Positions 11,131 through 23,790 of a DNA stretch of 64,000 nt are shown here, piece after piece. The position numbers and the translations under genes are program-made. Positions within the stretch are counted from its first letter, which is position 1; the number at the start of each line of letters is the position of its first letter. The notes below the pieces were generated by a model. It had not been told where the DNA came from and made no database searches. It saw only the letters and a list, made by a program, of their open reading frames with translations. The DNA comes from Conus ventricosus. Its lineage: Eukaryota; Mollusca; Gastropoda; Neogastropoda; Conidae. The DNA lies in contig CM031614.1 in assembly GCA_018398815.1 (NCBI GenBank), forward strand, positions 52,579,767 to 52,643,766. Reading direction: 5' to 3'.

Positions 11131-11544
11131 CGCTGATTTGTTCTGTTACTGGGAATAAGTCTCCCAGTTCTTCCTTCTGCCTTCGCCCCTCACTCATTCG
11201 TCCCTCGGACAGTCTGGGCAGGTGGTGACAGCTTGAGCAGGAACATCGAGTTCGAAATGTACATTTACATTCATTTGTATGTTGGTTTCCATTTGCCATG
11301 GAATCCGTTACTGGTAACAGTTGTAGGTCCCTTATTAACCCTTTTCCTCCATTCCACCTACCTTAGCCAGTCTTCTCAGCTTCTTCAGTCGTCCCATAGT
11401 GGTTGTTTGACGACGCTCTTCATTTAAACGATGATAGATCAGAGGCTATCCGGTTTATGGAACACTTTCGGGCTCAACATCTCCATCTTCATCCGATAAC
11501 AGTACTCTCGTTCATCTTCTCCTTTAACTCCGAGAAGGCGGTCA
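11129..11544. other. No gene recognised
   Basis: Mixed-composition DNA without a supported open frame. It lies just beyond the 3' end of the minus-strand LINE fragment that follows and may be its 3' untranslated DNA. Confidence 0.5.
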
Positions 11545-12570
11545 TTGGAGTTATGTCGCACTGAAGAACAGTTTACCAGGTTCTTTCAGCTCTGTCCGGT
11601 GTGTGCCAAGGTCTTTACAGACGGTTTCCCTGTCCATGCTGCAATGGTGCCAGTCCGTCGTTTGTTGATGTTGTTGCTGTTTGGTTGGTTGTTTCTACTT
11701 TCCCCTGTCTCCCTCCCTCCACAGTTCAATGGAGGATTGATTTTAGCGAGGCCATTGAATCTTGTTACGTGGCCATACCAGCGTAGTTTTCTTTTCTTAA
11801 CAGATGTCAGCAGATCTTCATATGGTGCACTTTCGGTGATATGATCAGTTTATAGACCTGATATGTAGTAGTTGCGGCAGTAACTCATTTTCATAGCTTT
11901 TTTTTTTTTTTTTCAAATCCGCTGTGAATGTTCATGTCTCACGTGTAAACAGGAAAATGGAATACAACAGTGCAAGCAGGAGCCCGACCTTATGTTTCAT
12001 AGAGATGTTTTTGTCCTTCCACACAGGTTTCAGTCTAGATAATGCTGATGTTCTTTGCCTCCCTTTGCATGACTTATGCTTTGGATATCTCATTGCTTAT
12101 GATGGATCCCAGGTTAGCGAACTGTTGAACAGTTTCTGGCCTCTGTCCATTGACAGTTGTATTAGTGGTGATGGTGGTGGTGTGGCGGCTGGTCAGTAAC
12201 GTGGTTTACTCGGCGCTGATGTCCATACAATATCTAAATGTTCCATGCAGTATTTGACTAAGCTTGGCAACTTCTTATTCGCAGCCTACCACCCCAGCGA
12301 TGTCGTCTGCTAAGCGATGATACGTGATGGGTCTGTATACAGTGCTGACCGTGCTGACATGATCTTCAAGTGTATAAATCATGATGCGTCGTAAGAATAT
12401 GTTGAACAGTGTGGGAGACTGACGGCAGCCCTGACCAACTCCAACTCAGTGAAGCATGAACCTGCTCTCGAGTTGCACCCTGCTGTTTGTGAACCAGCTC
12501 ACCTTTGTGTTATTCATGTCATACTTGATACTTACTTACTTATACTTGATGTATTGGGTAATTGTCACGG
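11545..12570 (-). pseudogene. Decayed LINE reverse transcriptase fragment
   Basis: On the minus strand, scattered but ordered fragments of a non-LTR reverse transcriptase can be read across several frames: GVGQGCRQSPTLFNIF (about 12380-12445), then RLADDIAGV (the ADD catalytic box, about 12295-12330), then ETVQQFANLGSII (about 12100-12150), then LRWYGHVTRFNGLAK (about 11740-11790) and an AWTGKPSV stretch near the C-terminus (about 11610-11640). The order and orientation match the C-terminal half of an RTE/Jockey-like LINE ORF2. Multiple stops and frame changes show long decay. The same family appears on the minus strand at 46.1-46.95 kb, with a related ETVQQFTDLGSIIS reading. Confidence 0.8.
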
Positions 12571-13600
12571 GCAAAAATAAAACAACCAAATTCGTGGTCA
12601 GTCCCCAGCTAGCTCAACTGAGCATAAGCTCAAACTCAAATATTCTGAGCGCCAGGTAGACGGCCTCATATGTCAGGCCGACGCCTTCAAGCATCGCCTC
12701 AGCCAATTTGGGCACAGCGAGGAGGCTAATCCTAATCCTCCACAGAGACGGTCTGTCCAGCCAGACAGACTAAGTAGCTGACCGACGCCTCGATGTCTGG
12801 TCAGACGAGTCTCGACGCCTGGATCAGACTCATCCGGCCAATTTGTAGGACCAGTGCCCACAATTAAGTCGACGTCGCCGGAAAGGGAGAGGGGGAAGGT
12901 AGTGTGTAGTGGGGGTGAGATCTAGCTAATTAATTAAATGACCCAATGACCACTACAGAGAGTAAGGCGTGTAGGCGTGACTGTCATGATTTGAATATCC
13001 AATGGAATTAGAGGGAGGTAACTTCGGGTACGAGGCGGTAAAAATACTGACCAAATGGTATCGCCCTTTGAGAGGGGTTTTAGGATAAAATGGGAAACGT
13101 GGGGAAAAGGGGGGAAAGAAAACAGAGGGAGAGAGGAAGAGGTTCTGGGTGTAAGCTTGCAGGAAGAAGAGCAAGAGATGAGGGGAGGGAAGAAGGAAAA
13201 AAAGGGGAGGCATTAGCACCAAAAAAAGTCTGCAGAGGGGGACAAAGAAGAGAGTTGAGTGAGAGAGAGAGTTGCTAACTGAGAAGAGAAAAAGAAAAAA
13301 AAGGAAAAAAAAAAGAAAAGCAACCTTTCCCCTTTGATAGAGCGACTAGAAGAGAGAGAAAAGGAGGCATGCGTTAATGCAGGAAGAAAGAAAGGGAACA
13401 GATCGATGTCTAAAAGTCCTGTTCCATCTGAACCGGGGTTCACCTCATACCTGGCTGCCACTTCACAGCAGTCCAACCCTGCCCAACGCCAGCGGCCAAA
13501 CCTGACCATGCGGCGGCCCAAACCCTGACCAGGCCAGCGTTGTGTTGTGCTTGTAAAGTGCTTTGAAAAAAAAAAAGAAAAAAAAAAAAGAAAAGACAGT
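12571..13600. other. Intergenic; purine-rich tract and possible SINE tail
   Basis: No gene supported. A strongly purine-rich (GA/GGA) stretch covers 13085-13350. At 13440-13595 a GC-rich segment ending GCTTGTAAAGTGCTTTG runs into an A-rich tail (13564-13595), the look of a retroposed SINE or LINE 3' end. The 5' end of such an element was not found. Confidence 0.4.
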
Positions 13601-16600
13601 ATTAAAAATTAGTCTAAGATCACCGGGCCAGGGTAAGAAAATCTGTTTATTCCCGGTTAGTTAATTGTTTTTAGAAAAATGGTTTTGTAGCCGGGGAAAG
13701 AGAGAATGTTTTTTTTTGTTGCTCCATATGCATGATGTTTGGTTCTTATCATGTGAGTAAATTATAGATTTTACTAGTGGTTTGATGTGCGAATGATGAA
13801 AAGAAGGGGTTTGTGGGGGGCGTGAGGGGTTTTTTGGGCGTGCGCTGGCCTTCCCCCATGACATACCCGAGGTTGACAGTGTTTGGGGCCCTTTTTTACA
13901 AGCCTGTTCACCCTCCGTTCAAAAAGATTTGCGTGCGGGCGGGAAAAAGCGTCTAGTTGTAACAGTGGGGTCAAATTTTTTTGGCAGATTTTCCCCAGGG
14001 GACCCAGTCTTCTTTTAAAAGCAAAAATGCGGGGGGCCCGTCAAACACTTTTTGGAAACTTTTCCCAATTGGACCCCACTCGTGCGCAAAGAAGTTAAAA
14101 CGCATGTTTAGTCTGCAATTCCTTTCTTAATTTTTTAGAAGTTCCCTCAGTGCATCCCTTGGGTGGAGCGGGAAATGGGGGCTGCTGTTCATAAAAGCCA
14201 TGCATGAATTTAAAAGTGCAATATGTCCCCTCTATTTCTGCGGTGTTAAAGGTTGGGAGCTTAATATGCTAGCGTTGGTATGTTTTTTCTTTCGGACCAA
14301 TGATTTTTGTGTCCCCCTTTGAAACCCTCCGATCGCACACGGGGTTTTGAATTTGGGCTCCCTACAAATGACCGTCCCCAAAATTGGCCCCCAAAAGGGG
14401 CTTATAGATTTGGACAAGGTTTCGGTAAAAGGTATCAAAGGACCTTTGATGACCCCAAGGATTCTATTACCCCTTTGCCGCTGCTTGTGCCACCGGGTTC
14501 TTAAAACAAAGGTCCCTGCCCACCAACACCCCCAAGTCTCGCTCTACTTCACTCTCTTCCAGTTAATATGAAATCCTCCCCCTCAGAGTTTTTGCTGTTC
14601 AACATAGTTTCCCTTGTTTTGGGTTACCAACCCTAATCACACGCATTTTGGGGGTGGAACTTAATTGCCAATCGGTGCCCACTTCTCGAGTCGGTTAGAT
14701 CTTCTTGGAGAGTTTGCTGTGCGTCCTTTTGCTTTTCAGGCGAAGTTTTTTGTATCATCAAAAAATGTCAACAGATTTGGAGTGTTGGGGAAAATCGTTA
14801 TGACAACAAAAAAGCAGGCCCCTAACACACTCCCCGTGGGAGGGGTGGTCCATCTGGGGCCTGACCTTTTTTCCGTTGAATTGACGCATGTATTTTTTGG
14901 GTCAGGAAATCTGGATCCTTTTGAAGGACTTTACCTTTTTTCCAGGGGTTTCAAATTTTGTTCAATCGGCGATGCGGTCGCGTAAAAAGCCTTCAAAAAA
15001 CCCAGTAATGGGATCTATGCCCCCCCGCTTTAAAGGCTCTGTCCAATATCAGGGTTTCCGAACTGCTGACGCCCTTTTGTCATGACCGATTTTGTTTTCA
15101 GCTTTTGTTTTTTCCACTTCCCGTCACCGCAACATCACACATAGGGTAAACCAACACGGTTTCCCCGTATTGGTACGGGAAACCACGATTTCGGGTCTTT
15201 ACGGCCGTATACAATTTTAAATATTTTTTTAAAATGTTTTTTAATGGGAAATTTTAAATCACTGAGGCAAACTCAAGGTGAAAAAATTTTCATAGCAGAC
15301 ACAGGACTCAAACCCTAAAACGGAAACGAATAAGTAGTGATCGGTCATTTTTGAGTTTAAACCCTTAAGCCCCCGTTGTTGCACGCGCAAAGTCTCCCAC
15401 CAAGCAGTTCAACGAGAACATCAGTAATCATTTGCAAGTGAAGTGTTAAAACAGAAAAATGGTTGTGGTTCTTGGGAAATTTGGTTGACGGGAACAAAAA
15501 TTTTTTGGGATACAGTAAGTAAAGATGTACTCCTGACTTCAGGGGGATCATGTTTTGGGTAAGGGGAAGATGTGTAAACAATGGATTTAAAAACATTTTT
15601 TAATTTGCATCGTTGTCAGTTTTTTTACTATGGGTGTGTGTTTTGATTACAAACTGTTCAAGTGATACATTTGCTGGAATGTAAAAGGGTTCTTTTTTGG
15701 AGGGGGTAAGTTATTGCTATTCATAAACTGTTTAAGGGCCCTTTTGTTCAAAAAGTTTCCCTGAATGAGAAAAAAATTGTTCACCTTTTTTTGTTTATGT
15801 TTTGCTTTTTTCCGTAATGTATAGGTTTGGGGGCTCGGAATATGGGAAAAAGTACTTTTCGAATGGGAATTTGTAAAATGAGAAATTGGGTTGCCACCGT
15901 GATCACCATCCCAAACCACCCTATCTGCAAAAAAAAACTGAGAATCCGCGACATCCCCCTGATCTCCCCCAATGCAGGCCCCCTTTTGTCAGAAGCCCTT
16001 CCTCCCCGCATTGTCCGATGGGGACCCAAAAGAGACTTGTGCTCCTTCTTGGAGCAGCGGTTACTTCCCTTCTCAACAATACGCCTCTCACTTGACAGAC
16101 AGGTCCTCTCCCACGTTTACCAAGTGGCAATGAGTGGGGGTGGGCGTCCCCTTTTAGGTAACATTTATTGCGGGGGTCCGCTACCGAGCTGGAGTCCCTA
16201 GCTAGAGCGGAGTACTCAAGGGCCATTCTTTTATGTTTTTTTTATTAATTATTTATCTATTATCTATTTTTTGATTTATTTTCTTTTACTTTTTATCTAT
16301 TTATTCTTTTCTTTTTTTTAACTATTCACTATGTTTTTTTTTTTTTATTATTTTTTCTCTTTTTTTATCTATTATTTATTTTTTTCTAAAAAAATTCCCG
16401 TTTGGAACATCCCCATTGTCGTGGCGTTTTTTAAAACCCAAGCGAATTTTGCCCTTTTGAAACGGAAAAAAAAAAAGACGACCCTCATCCCGGGGTAAAA
16501 GCACGCTCAAAAGAAACATAAAAATTCTTCCCTCGTTATTCAAAACGAGGTGACTGAAGGCGGAAAATGAAGCATAGTTCCGCAAGACAATACAGAAAAC

Positions 16601-16799
16601 AATTACAGGGCAATTTGTCCTGTAATCTGTTTTTGTATTTGTCTTTGCCTTTTGAAACAAGGAACGACATTTAAAATTAGCCACCCCCCCCCACCCCACC
16701 CCCCCCCCCACGTATCATAATCAAAAAGGGAATTTCCCAGTTTCCCCGGGGCCGTCGAGGCTCCAACTTTCACTTTCCAAGAGGGAACTCCCCTCTCTT
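13601..16799. other. Low-quality AT-rich sequence, no gene recognised
   Basis: From about 13.6 kb the texture changes abruptly. Runs of 3-9 identical bases are frequent, open frames are short, and almost nothing reads as protein. A T/A low-complexity block occupies 16225-16390 and a C-run lies at 16684-16710. This texture looks like uncorrected long-read homopolymer error rather than biology, so genes here could be missed. Confidence 0.6.
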
Positions 16800-19051
16800 T
16801 CATCTTTACTTGCTGAATGACACAGGCACTGCATCGCGATAAGACGTGGGAAAAGACCAAGGGGGATTTAAACCCCGCCCAAGGACATCCTTGGTTGGTT
16901 CAGTGAGGAATTTGCACGGGCCCTCAAAACCGGGCGCCAAATAACCCCCACGAGCAAACGAAATGAGGTTTGGGGAAAAAACTGGATGAAAGAATCGCCC
17001 AAAAGACTCGATGCCTAAAGGGAAAAAGCACCTGGAACAAATAGCCACTATGGGGACTTGTGTATGCAACTGTAGAGACCCTTGGAGCAAAACTCCCCAA
17101 AGAGAAACGCCCCCCAAAAAACCCCAGACGCCAGAAGAGTGGACAAGATCAGGGTCCAAAAGAAAAACCTCAAGAAGCAAATGAAGCCCGCCTGCCACTG
17201 AAAAAACAAGGTTTGGGAAAAAACTCGGGAAAAGCCCTAAAAGAAAAAACACAGCGCCCTCACAAAGCGGAATCTCGAGGAGGAGGCGGCAAAAAGAAGA
17301 CCCAAAGGTTTTTCAGAGCCCCCTTCCGGTTTCCCAGAACACTTTGAGCAGCCGAAACGGGGCCAAGGGTTAGACAAAAGTTCGGCAGCCCTGAGGAAAA
17401 AAACCCTTGACTCCAGGAAAAGCCCACCGCTTTTAAAGGTAGGGTTTTTGGGGAAACCAAAAACCAAAAACAGTTCAAGGGGACAACCACCCGTTGGGGG
17501 AAACAAAAGGGGGGGCGAAAAAGCCAGGCCAATCACACCGGGCCAAACGGAAAACCTTACCAGCTGTACAAGAAATCCCCCAAAGGTGTAGTGGCCCACA
17601 CCGCTGCGCAGCGGAGAAAAAGAAAAATCAGGGGCCCCGGGGTGACGGAAATGGTGTGACCCCCAAAAGAGCAAAAAAAAGGAATCAGCCATTTCAGGCC
17701 AATTTCACTACTGAACGTCAAAGGGAAAATCTTCTTTCTGTCTGGCAGCAAGGCGCCCAAAGAACCTCAGGAAAAAAAGAACTTGGAGTGTCAGTCCAGA
17801 AAAAAGGGGCACCAGGGTGGCTGGCGTGCAGAAAGCCACATGATCTGGGACGAAATCCAAACACCAAAAAAGAAAAGGGGCCCCCTGGACGATGTGGTTG
17901 CCCTGTTAAACGCTATGGATCGTCCCCCCTGAGATGATACAGCTGGCTCTTAAGTGTACCAGTGCCAAAAAACACCCGCGACTGCTCAAGAAGTCCTTCA
18001 ATAGTTTCTCAGGGGGTTTTCCTACCAAGGGTACACAACAGATTGGTAAATTGGAAGGGGCTTTGCAAGGGGCTGTGCAATTTCCCCAATACTTTTTTGT
18101 GTTGGAAATGGAAGTCATTTTGAAAGCAGGCAACAAGCAACGAAAAGGACAAAAGACCTTGGCGATGGATACAAGATGCCCCCTTAAGGGCCCTTTCATG
18201 GAGGGACACTACAGTGATTTATCCAGGAAGAGAGAGAGCCCGCAGTTTGGAGGGCTGGAGGGGACTAGTTGCTTACCAGAAAAAGTTCAACAAAAATCAC
18301 GGAGTCTACCCATGAGGAAAGGAAAAGGGGCCGAATCTGTGGTTTTTCAGTTTCCCAAACCCGGGCCTTTCCAACATCACGAAGGCCGTCGGGCCCTTTG
18401 GAAGTGGTATGAGTACCGAAAGAGCACAAAGGCAAAAGCCCCCAAACAGATGTGGGAAGAAGGCTTGGAGCCCCGACTGTGGGCTCCCTGGCAAAAAAAG
18501 GTCGGGTGTCTGCGTTATCGATCCCCAAGCCTTGGGCCCCTTGATGTTTAAACGTCATCGCCCAGCATAGTGGAGGCAATGGAAGCCAAAATAAACAAGT
18601 TCCAAGGAAATGCTTGGGCCCACCCTGCACACTGCATAGCGCTGTTGTCCCCAAGCAAAGCGAAACTACCACGAAACCCACCCGGGAGGAAAAAAAAGGG
18701 GAATCAAACTTCAAAGCATGTGGAGGACCAGGAGACAAGGGGTAGAACAATCAAGCCCCATAAGACAGGCCCAAAATGGAAAGTTAAAGGGGTGATAGTT
18801 CTGCAAAAGAAAGTCTCAAGATCAGGAAATAACGGGACACACCAGACCAACAGCAAGGAGGGGGGGTGACAAAACGAATGGGGGTAAAAGGCCCAAAAGG
18901 GAAAAGCCAAAGAGACATATATTCGGAATGAAAAAGAAAAAGACCCAAAAGCTCCAAAAAGCAGTCCAGCAGAGCCACAAGGGAAAATGGACAAAAGGGA
19001 AAAGGCACCCCAAAAGAAGTTCATTGGAATGACATTTGGCACAATGGCCCC
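16800..19051 (+). pseudogene. LINE ORF2 (reverse transcriptase), left part, interrupted by the Polinton
   Basis: Noisy plus-strand sequence in which ordered fragments of a LINE reverse transcriptase can be read: a basic coiled region (17060-17340), ISHFRPISLLNVKGKIFF (17684-17737), HMIWDEIQT followed by a degraded palm strand (17838-17930), then LWKWYEYRKS (about 18398-18427), EEGLEPRLWAPWQ (about 18458-18496) and finally AVQQSHKGKWTK (about 18960-18996). The frame hops every 50-150 bases. The reading breaks off at ATGGCCCC (19044-19051) and resumes at 38827 in the same protein, so the two parts are one gene split by the transposon. Its clade is uncertain. Confidence 0.72.
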
Positions 19052-19275
19052 AGAGAATGAAAATTTTGGGGGTTTTAAGCTCACCCATCTTATCTTGCAC
19101 AAAAACCCCCCCTTTTCACAACAAAAAACGTCCTTTCATCTATTTTTGGCCCAAAAAATTAAAACCCCTGTTTTCAAAAAAATTAATTTTAAAAAACCAA
19201 AGTGAGTAATGTTTTTTAAAATGGGGGGCTTCGGCAAATAAGATTTGGTGTGTGAACCCGTATATTTCTTCCTCC
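19052..19275 (+). repeat. Left terminal inverted repeat of the Polinton
   Basis: AGAGAATG start, then TTTTAAGCTCACCC, ATCTTATCTTGCAC, a CCCCCCCTTTTCAC run, an interior GGGGGGCTT block, and a GAACCCGTATATTT end. The reverse complement of 38593-38826 has the same blocks in the same order. The two halves of the repeat are also inverted copies of each other, so each terminus can fold back. The base-level match is degraded by homopolymer noise. Confidence 0.8.
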
Positions 19276-19304
19276 CTCGGCAAGAAAAGCCTTTAAATAA
19301 AATG

Positions 19305-19505
19305 GGCAAGTGATCTTGTGAGCGTTTGTCCTATTTACTGCACGCTTTGTGGGCCCAAGTACTCACAAGATCGTTTGACCAAAAATTTACTGCACTGCTT
19401 TGTGGCCCCTGATCTTGGAGATGGGTTGTCTATTTACAAGGCGCCAATAGGTCAAACAATCTTGTGGACCCGACCTGGCCCCTGCGTGCCCTCTTTTTCA
19501 ACCGG
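19305..19505. repeat. Degenerate tandem repeat, about 55-bp unit
   Basis: Three imperfect units share GATCTTGTGAGCG-like, TTTACTGCACGCTTTGTGGGCCC-like and GGTCAAAC-like blocks. It lies just inside the left terminal repeat. Confidence 0.55.
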
Positions 19506-20045
19506 GCCCTTTAAACTTTACACTTTTAGGTTTAATATATATGCTTAAAAACTGAAAGCTTTAAATTTAGGTGTTTATGCATAAGTGTGACTGTTTTTAA
19601 AAATTTTTTTTTATTAAGCAAATATTTTAAAAAGGGAAAAAACAACTGTTTTTTTAAAAGATTTTTAGTAGCTACTTTGTACAATATTCAATTAAAAGTT
19701 TTCAAAATTAAAACAAAAAAAAAACCAACTTTTAAATAAAAAATTCCCCTTTCACTGATTTAATAAAAAATTTATCAGGGGAGGTAATTACTTTTTAAAA
19801 TTTAAAGGGGAGACAAATCACTTTTCATTTTTTTGTTTTGCATTTGATTGAAATATTCTCTTGCGTGGTGAAAAGGAAGGTAGAATCAATCTTAAAACTG
19901 CTGCCAGGAGGGGAAAACCCCAGGGGTCAAAATAGGCCTCAGCACCCCTATTATTTTGGTGAGGCGCGTTTCAGGTGTGTACGGGCCCCATGCGGGGCAA
20001 CAGAAAAAAATAAAGGGCCCGAAGTAACAGAGCCTTATTAATTAC
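19506..20045. other. AT-rich DNA, no gene recognised
   Basis: Homopolymer-rich and noisy. A short open stretch at 19838-20041 may be the beginning of the polymerase gene but has no motif. Confidence 0.4.
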
Positions 20046-23000
20046 TTACGAGTTGGTTTTTGGGAGAGGGGGGCCCGAAAAAGATCAGTTTAAAGAGCAT
20101 TTTGAAGAATTAAAAGTCTTTTTGAGCGAAAAAATAGCGAGAAAGCGTAAGCAGGCTATCAGTAAAAATCCAGTTTTCGGCCCCAACCGGGTTAAAAAGT
20201 TGTTTGCATTTTATTTGATAATTTTGGCCCCTGAAGAGTTAATCTGACTGTTTCTACCAACCCTAAAGGACTTTTCGCTTTAATAAAAGAAGTTTTTTAT
20301 TGAAAAGATTGGAAACGTTTAATTTAAAATTTTTTTTTTTAAAATTTTATTAGATTTAAAAAGGCTCCCGAACCAGGAATTGATTTAAAGAATTGTAAGA
20401 ACTTTTTGCGAAACAATGAAAGTTTTTAAACTTGATTTTAGTAAAATTTGGTTTTGAGAAATTTTTAAAACAAATAAAAAGTCATAGTGAACTATTTGGT
20501 GAAGCGTCAAACTAAAAGAACTTTGACTGTGTGATTCAAAAAAAAGCTAAAATTTTAGCAGGGTTTTTTAAAGGGTTTAAACGGTCTTGAGGTTTGAAAC
20601 GCTGGGTGAAGAATAAAGCGCGTTTTACTTTTTTTTATTTACTTTTATTTTTTTTTTTTTACGTAAATATTTGATTTTAAAAAATGAGCCTCAAAAAACG
20701 AGTTTTTGAAAACTACAGCCAGCCCCCTTGGTAAAGGATGACAAAAAATTTTAAGGGAATAGTTTAGGAATAGACGGGTTATTATTACCCTACAAAGTTC
20801 AAAAAAAGCTGACACATCAAAAGGGGAAAAAACCCCGGGTCTTTTTCAGATAGAGCCCCCAGAAAAAGTGTTGTTAACCATTCGATGATTATTAACCCCC
20901 GATGGCAAACAAGAAGGGGTTTCAACTAAACAGAAAGAAGTTCTCAGCTACCCGGACTTTAACCGAGGGCTGATTACATGTTTACCATTTTTAAACCATG
21001 CAAGTAGGGGTCAGGGGGGGGTTGGGTTTGGGTCTGGGAACAGCCCCTTGAAATCAAATTAAACAAGCAAAAATTATCCCAAAAGTTGGAAATTTCTTCC
21101 CTTTCCCCTTTTCCCAAAGATTATTTTTTAAAACGACTCTTAAAAACAAAATCCGACAGAAAAGGGTTTTTTATGTGGTGCTTTTGCGCACTTACCCCTG
21201 AAAAAGAACACGAAAGATATCAAATTTTGAACAAAAGCAGAGCCGCTTTTATAACAAACCCTTTTCCCGAAGTATAGAAAGCATTTTTCATTTGAAGAGC
21301 AAAACAACCCAACACCATAGACTTATACAAAAAGGGTCTGTAGTAGCCCCAAATTTAAACCCTAAGGATTTCCCTAAACCCCACTTTAGGGCGATTTACT
21401 TAAGAATCTGAGACTTTATTTCTGTTTGCGATAGTAAAAAGGGGACTAGTATTAATTGAACAATAAGCAGACTTTGAATATACATAAAGATAAAACTAAG
21501 CAAGGGCTTTGTAAAGGTTTTTGATCGAATCCCACTATAGAAGCAGTGCAGTCATAAGAAACATTGTAAAGTATTGTAGACTGTGAAACCGAACTCCTCA
21601 ACCTAAAACCCGGGTCTAAGTTTTTTTTAAGAATGTACACAAAAACAAATGGCCCATAGAGTCATGCTACTTTAATCAATTTGCCCCAGTACTACGGCCC
21701 TCAACAAGAACAAAAAACAACCTTTTTAAACCACCCCAATCTTTCTTATGCTTATTATTGTTAGGTAGACGGTCAACACAACAACCCAGATTTAAGAGGG
21801 GCCCAAGCACTAGTAGATTTTTACAACACATAAAAAAACATGCAATCAGTTATCCAATCAAATGACCTTTCAGACATGTTATATCCGAAAAACAGAACGC
21901 TAGACTCTTACGATGTTGGATATGCACAGAAATATTTGGCGACACAGTGAGAGAAGAAACACATTTCTGGGAAATTTAGAGGAGCCGCACACAAAAGTTG
22001 TAACTTTGTTAGGTTGACCCAAAAAGGAAATGCCATCTTCTTTCATAATTACAAGACTACGATTTTCATTTTATATGCAAGCAGTGATTCTGAAATAAGG
22101 GGTTCCTGCATTGCCCGTCTCAGAAAATACAGCTTTTACTCTTGACTGTTTATCCCTTTTATGAATATGCCCCAAAATTGATGGCAAGTTTGGATAAGTT
22201 AGCGGGGTTCTACAAAATTTCCAAAACCAAACAATATTTTTTACCATCTTAGGGTAAAGGCGCTATCCTTAGAATACAGAAACCCTAGGTAGGTTTGATG
22301 AAGACCGCTTCCTCCTGGCCTTTTTTTTAGTTAAAGGGAAAGACATAACTGACTCTGATTGAATACCCAAAAAACCTGGGAGAAAACATGCCAAAAATGG
22401 GGGGACTATCACGTCAGATTAATGGCTGACGGGGTTTATTGGCAGAGTGTTTTAAATACGATCTATTGCATGAAACTAGTCTAGATCTCACATTAATCTC
22501 TGCCCCAGGGGTTTTTTGGGATGCATTCTTAAAGTCACAAACATCCCGTTGACTTAATTTCTGATCTACCCCCCACTCCCGAAGATTTAAGACGGCCAAG
22601 GGGGGGGTATGCATGGGCTCACTCCTTTTGTAAAGCCCAAAAACAGTTTTAGACGTTATGATCCCACAAAAAATCCAACATCTAATTACTTAGCGCAACA
22701 ATCTGTTGGATGGGATGAGCCAACCGCTTCCATGAGAAAAATTACAAAGATAAAAAGGGGCCCATGATGCAAAACTGTGCTGGTATGTTATTACAGCTTC
22801 CGCTGTAATCCAATAGGACTTTAAATTGAAGTGACTTGAATATTCTAAAAAATTACACGATCTCCCAAAGATTTCCCCCCAGCCCCGAAAGATTTAAAAG
22901 AGGTCCCATCGAACCCTAAACTTGGCCCAAACTTAACACAAGACAAATTTGTCTGTCTTACGCTCCTAAGTGGGGGTAAAACTCAGTGTTCAAGATAATT

Positions 23001-23560
23001 ATTTGATCAAAAGGCCTTTTGGGCATACATCAAGAAGAATACTGATCTTGAAACCCCAAACCCCTGACGCTCAGAAAAAAACTTCTTTAAACTGATGAAC
23101 AACCTGTTTTGGAAAATCCACACAAGTAAAGTGTAAAAAATTTTTTCAAAAAAAAAACAACATTTTAACTGGGGCTCTAAACCTAACTTCAAAACTTTAA
23201 AAGATTTAGCGACGCCCGGTTTGGGATTATGATGAAGAAAAAAGGGTGTTACTTAACAAAAACCCGGGTTTATCGGTTTTACTGATTAGATTGTCTAAAT
23301 TTTTTAAGCAGAATTTTCCCGTCACTACTTTAAACGCTGTACCCAGAAAACAAAGTCCTTTTCACAGACACTGACTCTTTTATTCAGAAGTCCCCAAATG
23401 AAGACTTTTTTTAAAAGGGTTTGAAAAAAGAAGTGCTAAAGGAGTTGAAGGGTGGTACGACAAGAAAACCCCAATGCTGTTTTAAAAAAAATCACTGCCC
23501 AACAATAACAAGAGAACTTTCGTCAAAACCCGAGTTTTAATGCTGTAGGGGATTGGAGAA
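20046..23560 (+). pseudogene. Protein-primed type B DNA polymerase (Polinton pPolB), frame-broken
   Basis: Replicates the element DNA. Motifs appear in the correct order across the three plus frames: a zinc-finger-like KGFFMWCFCALT (about 21166-21200), exonuclease I ADFE (21467-21478), the diagnostic GKFRGAAHKSCN (21969-22004) followed by a FFHNYK-like exonuclease II stretch, KGKDITDSD (about 22336-22362), APGVF plus WDAFLKVTNIPL (about 22503-22555), RRYDPT (22651-22668), motif A reading RNNLLDGMSQPLP (22694-22732), motif B FFKLMNN then CFGKST one frame over (23083-23123), RVLLNK (about 23244-23261) and motif C VLFTDTDSF (23355-23381). These are the signature blocks of Polinton polymerases. 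Frame changes every 50-200 bases coincide with homopolymers, so sequencing error is as likely as decay. The N-terminal boundary is a guess. Confidence 0.88.
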
Positions 23561-23564
23561 CTTT

Positions 23565-23790
23565 AAAGATTAATTAAGAACCCAATATACTTAACTTAAG
23601 AACCTAATAGTACTTAAAATTAAGAACCCAAAATACTTAAATTAAAAACCTAATAGTACTTAAAATAAACTTAATTTTTTTTCATTAAATTGTAATTTAA
23701 ATTTCATTAATAAAAGTACTTTTTATAAATAACTTAACTTGTCTTTAAATTGTACTTATTTGTTCTTAACTTGTACTTTCTATTCATTAA
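23565..23790. repeat. AT-rich short tandem repeats
   Basis: Four units of TTAAGAACC(C/T)AAT(A)...ACTTAAA type (about 28 bp), followed by CTTAA/CATTAA-rich units. They sit directly after the polymerase and before the next gene. Confidence 0.75.

Noticed and set aside
17237..18750. Long minus-strand open frames (about 150-160 codons) opposite the noisy LINE
   Set aside because: They are rich in Gly/Phe/Pro from G and C runs, have no motif, and lie antisense to a region that reads as a LINE reverse transcriptase on the plus strand.
19052..19275. Reading the 230-bp palindromic units as two independent MITEs
   Set aside because: They lie exactly where the LINE frame is cut and resumed, in inverted orientation, enclosing Polinton genes. 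Terminal repeats of one element explain this best, although scattered copies elsewhere would reopen the question.
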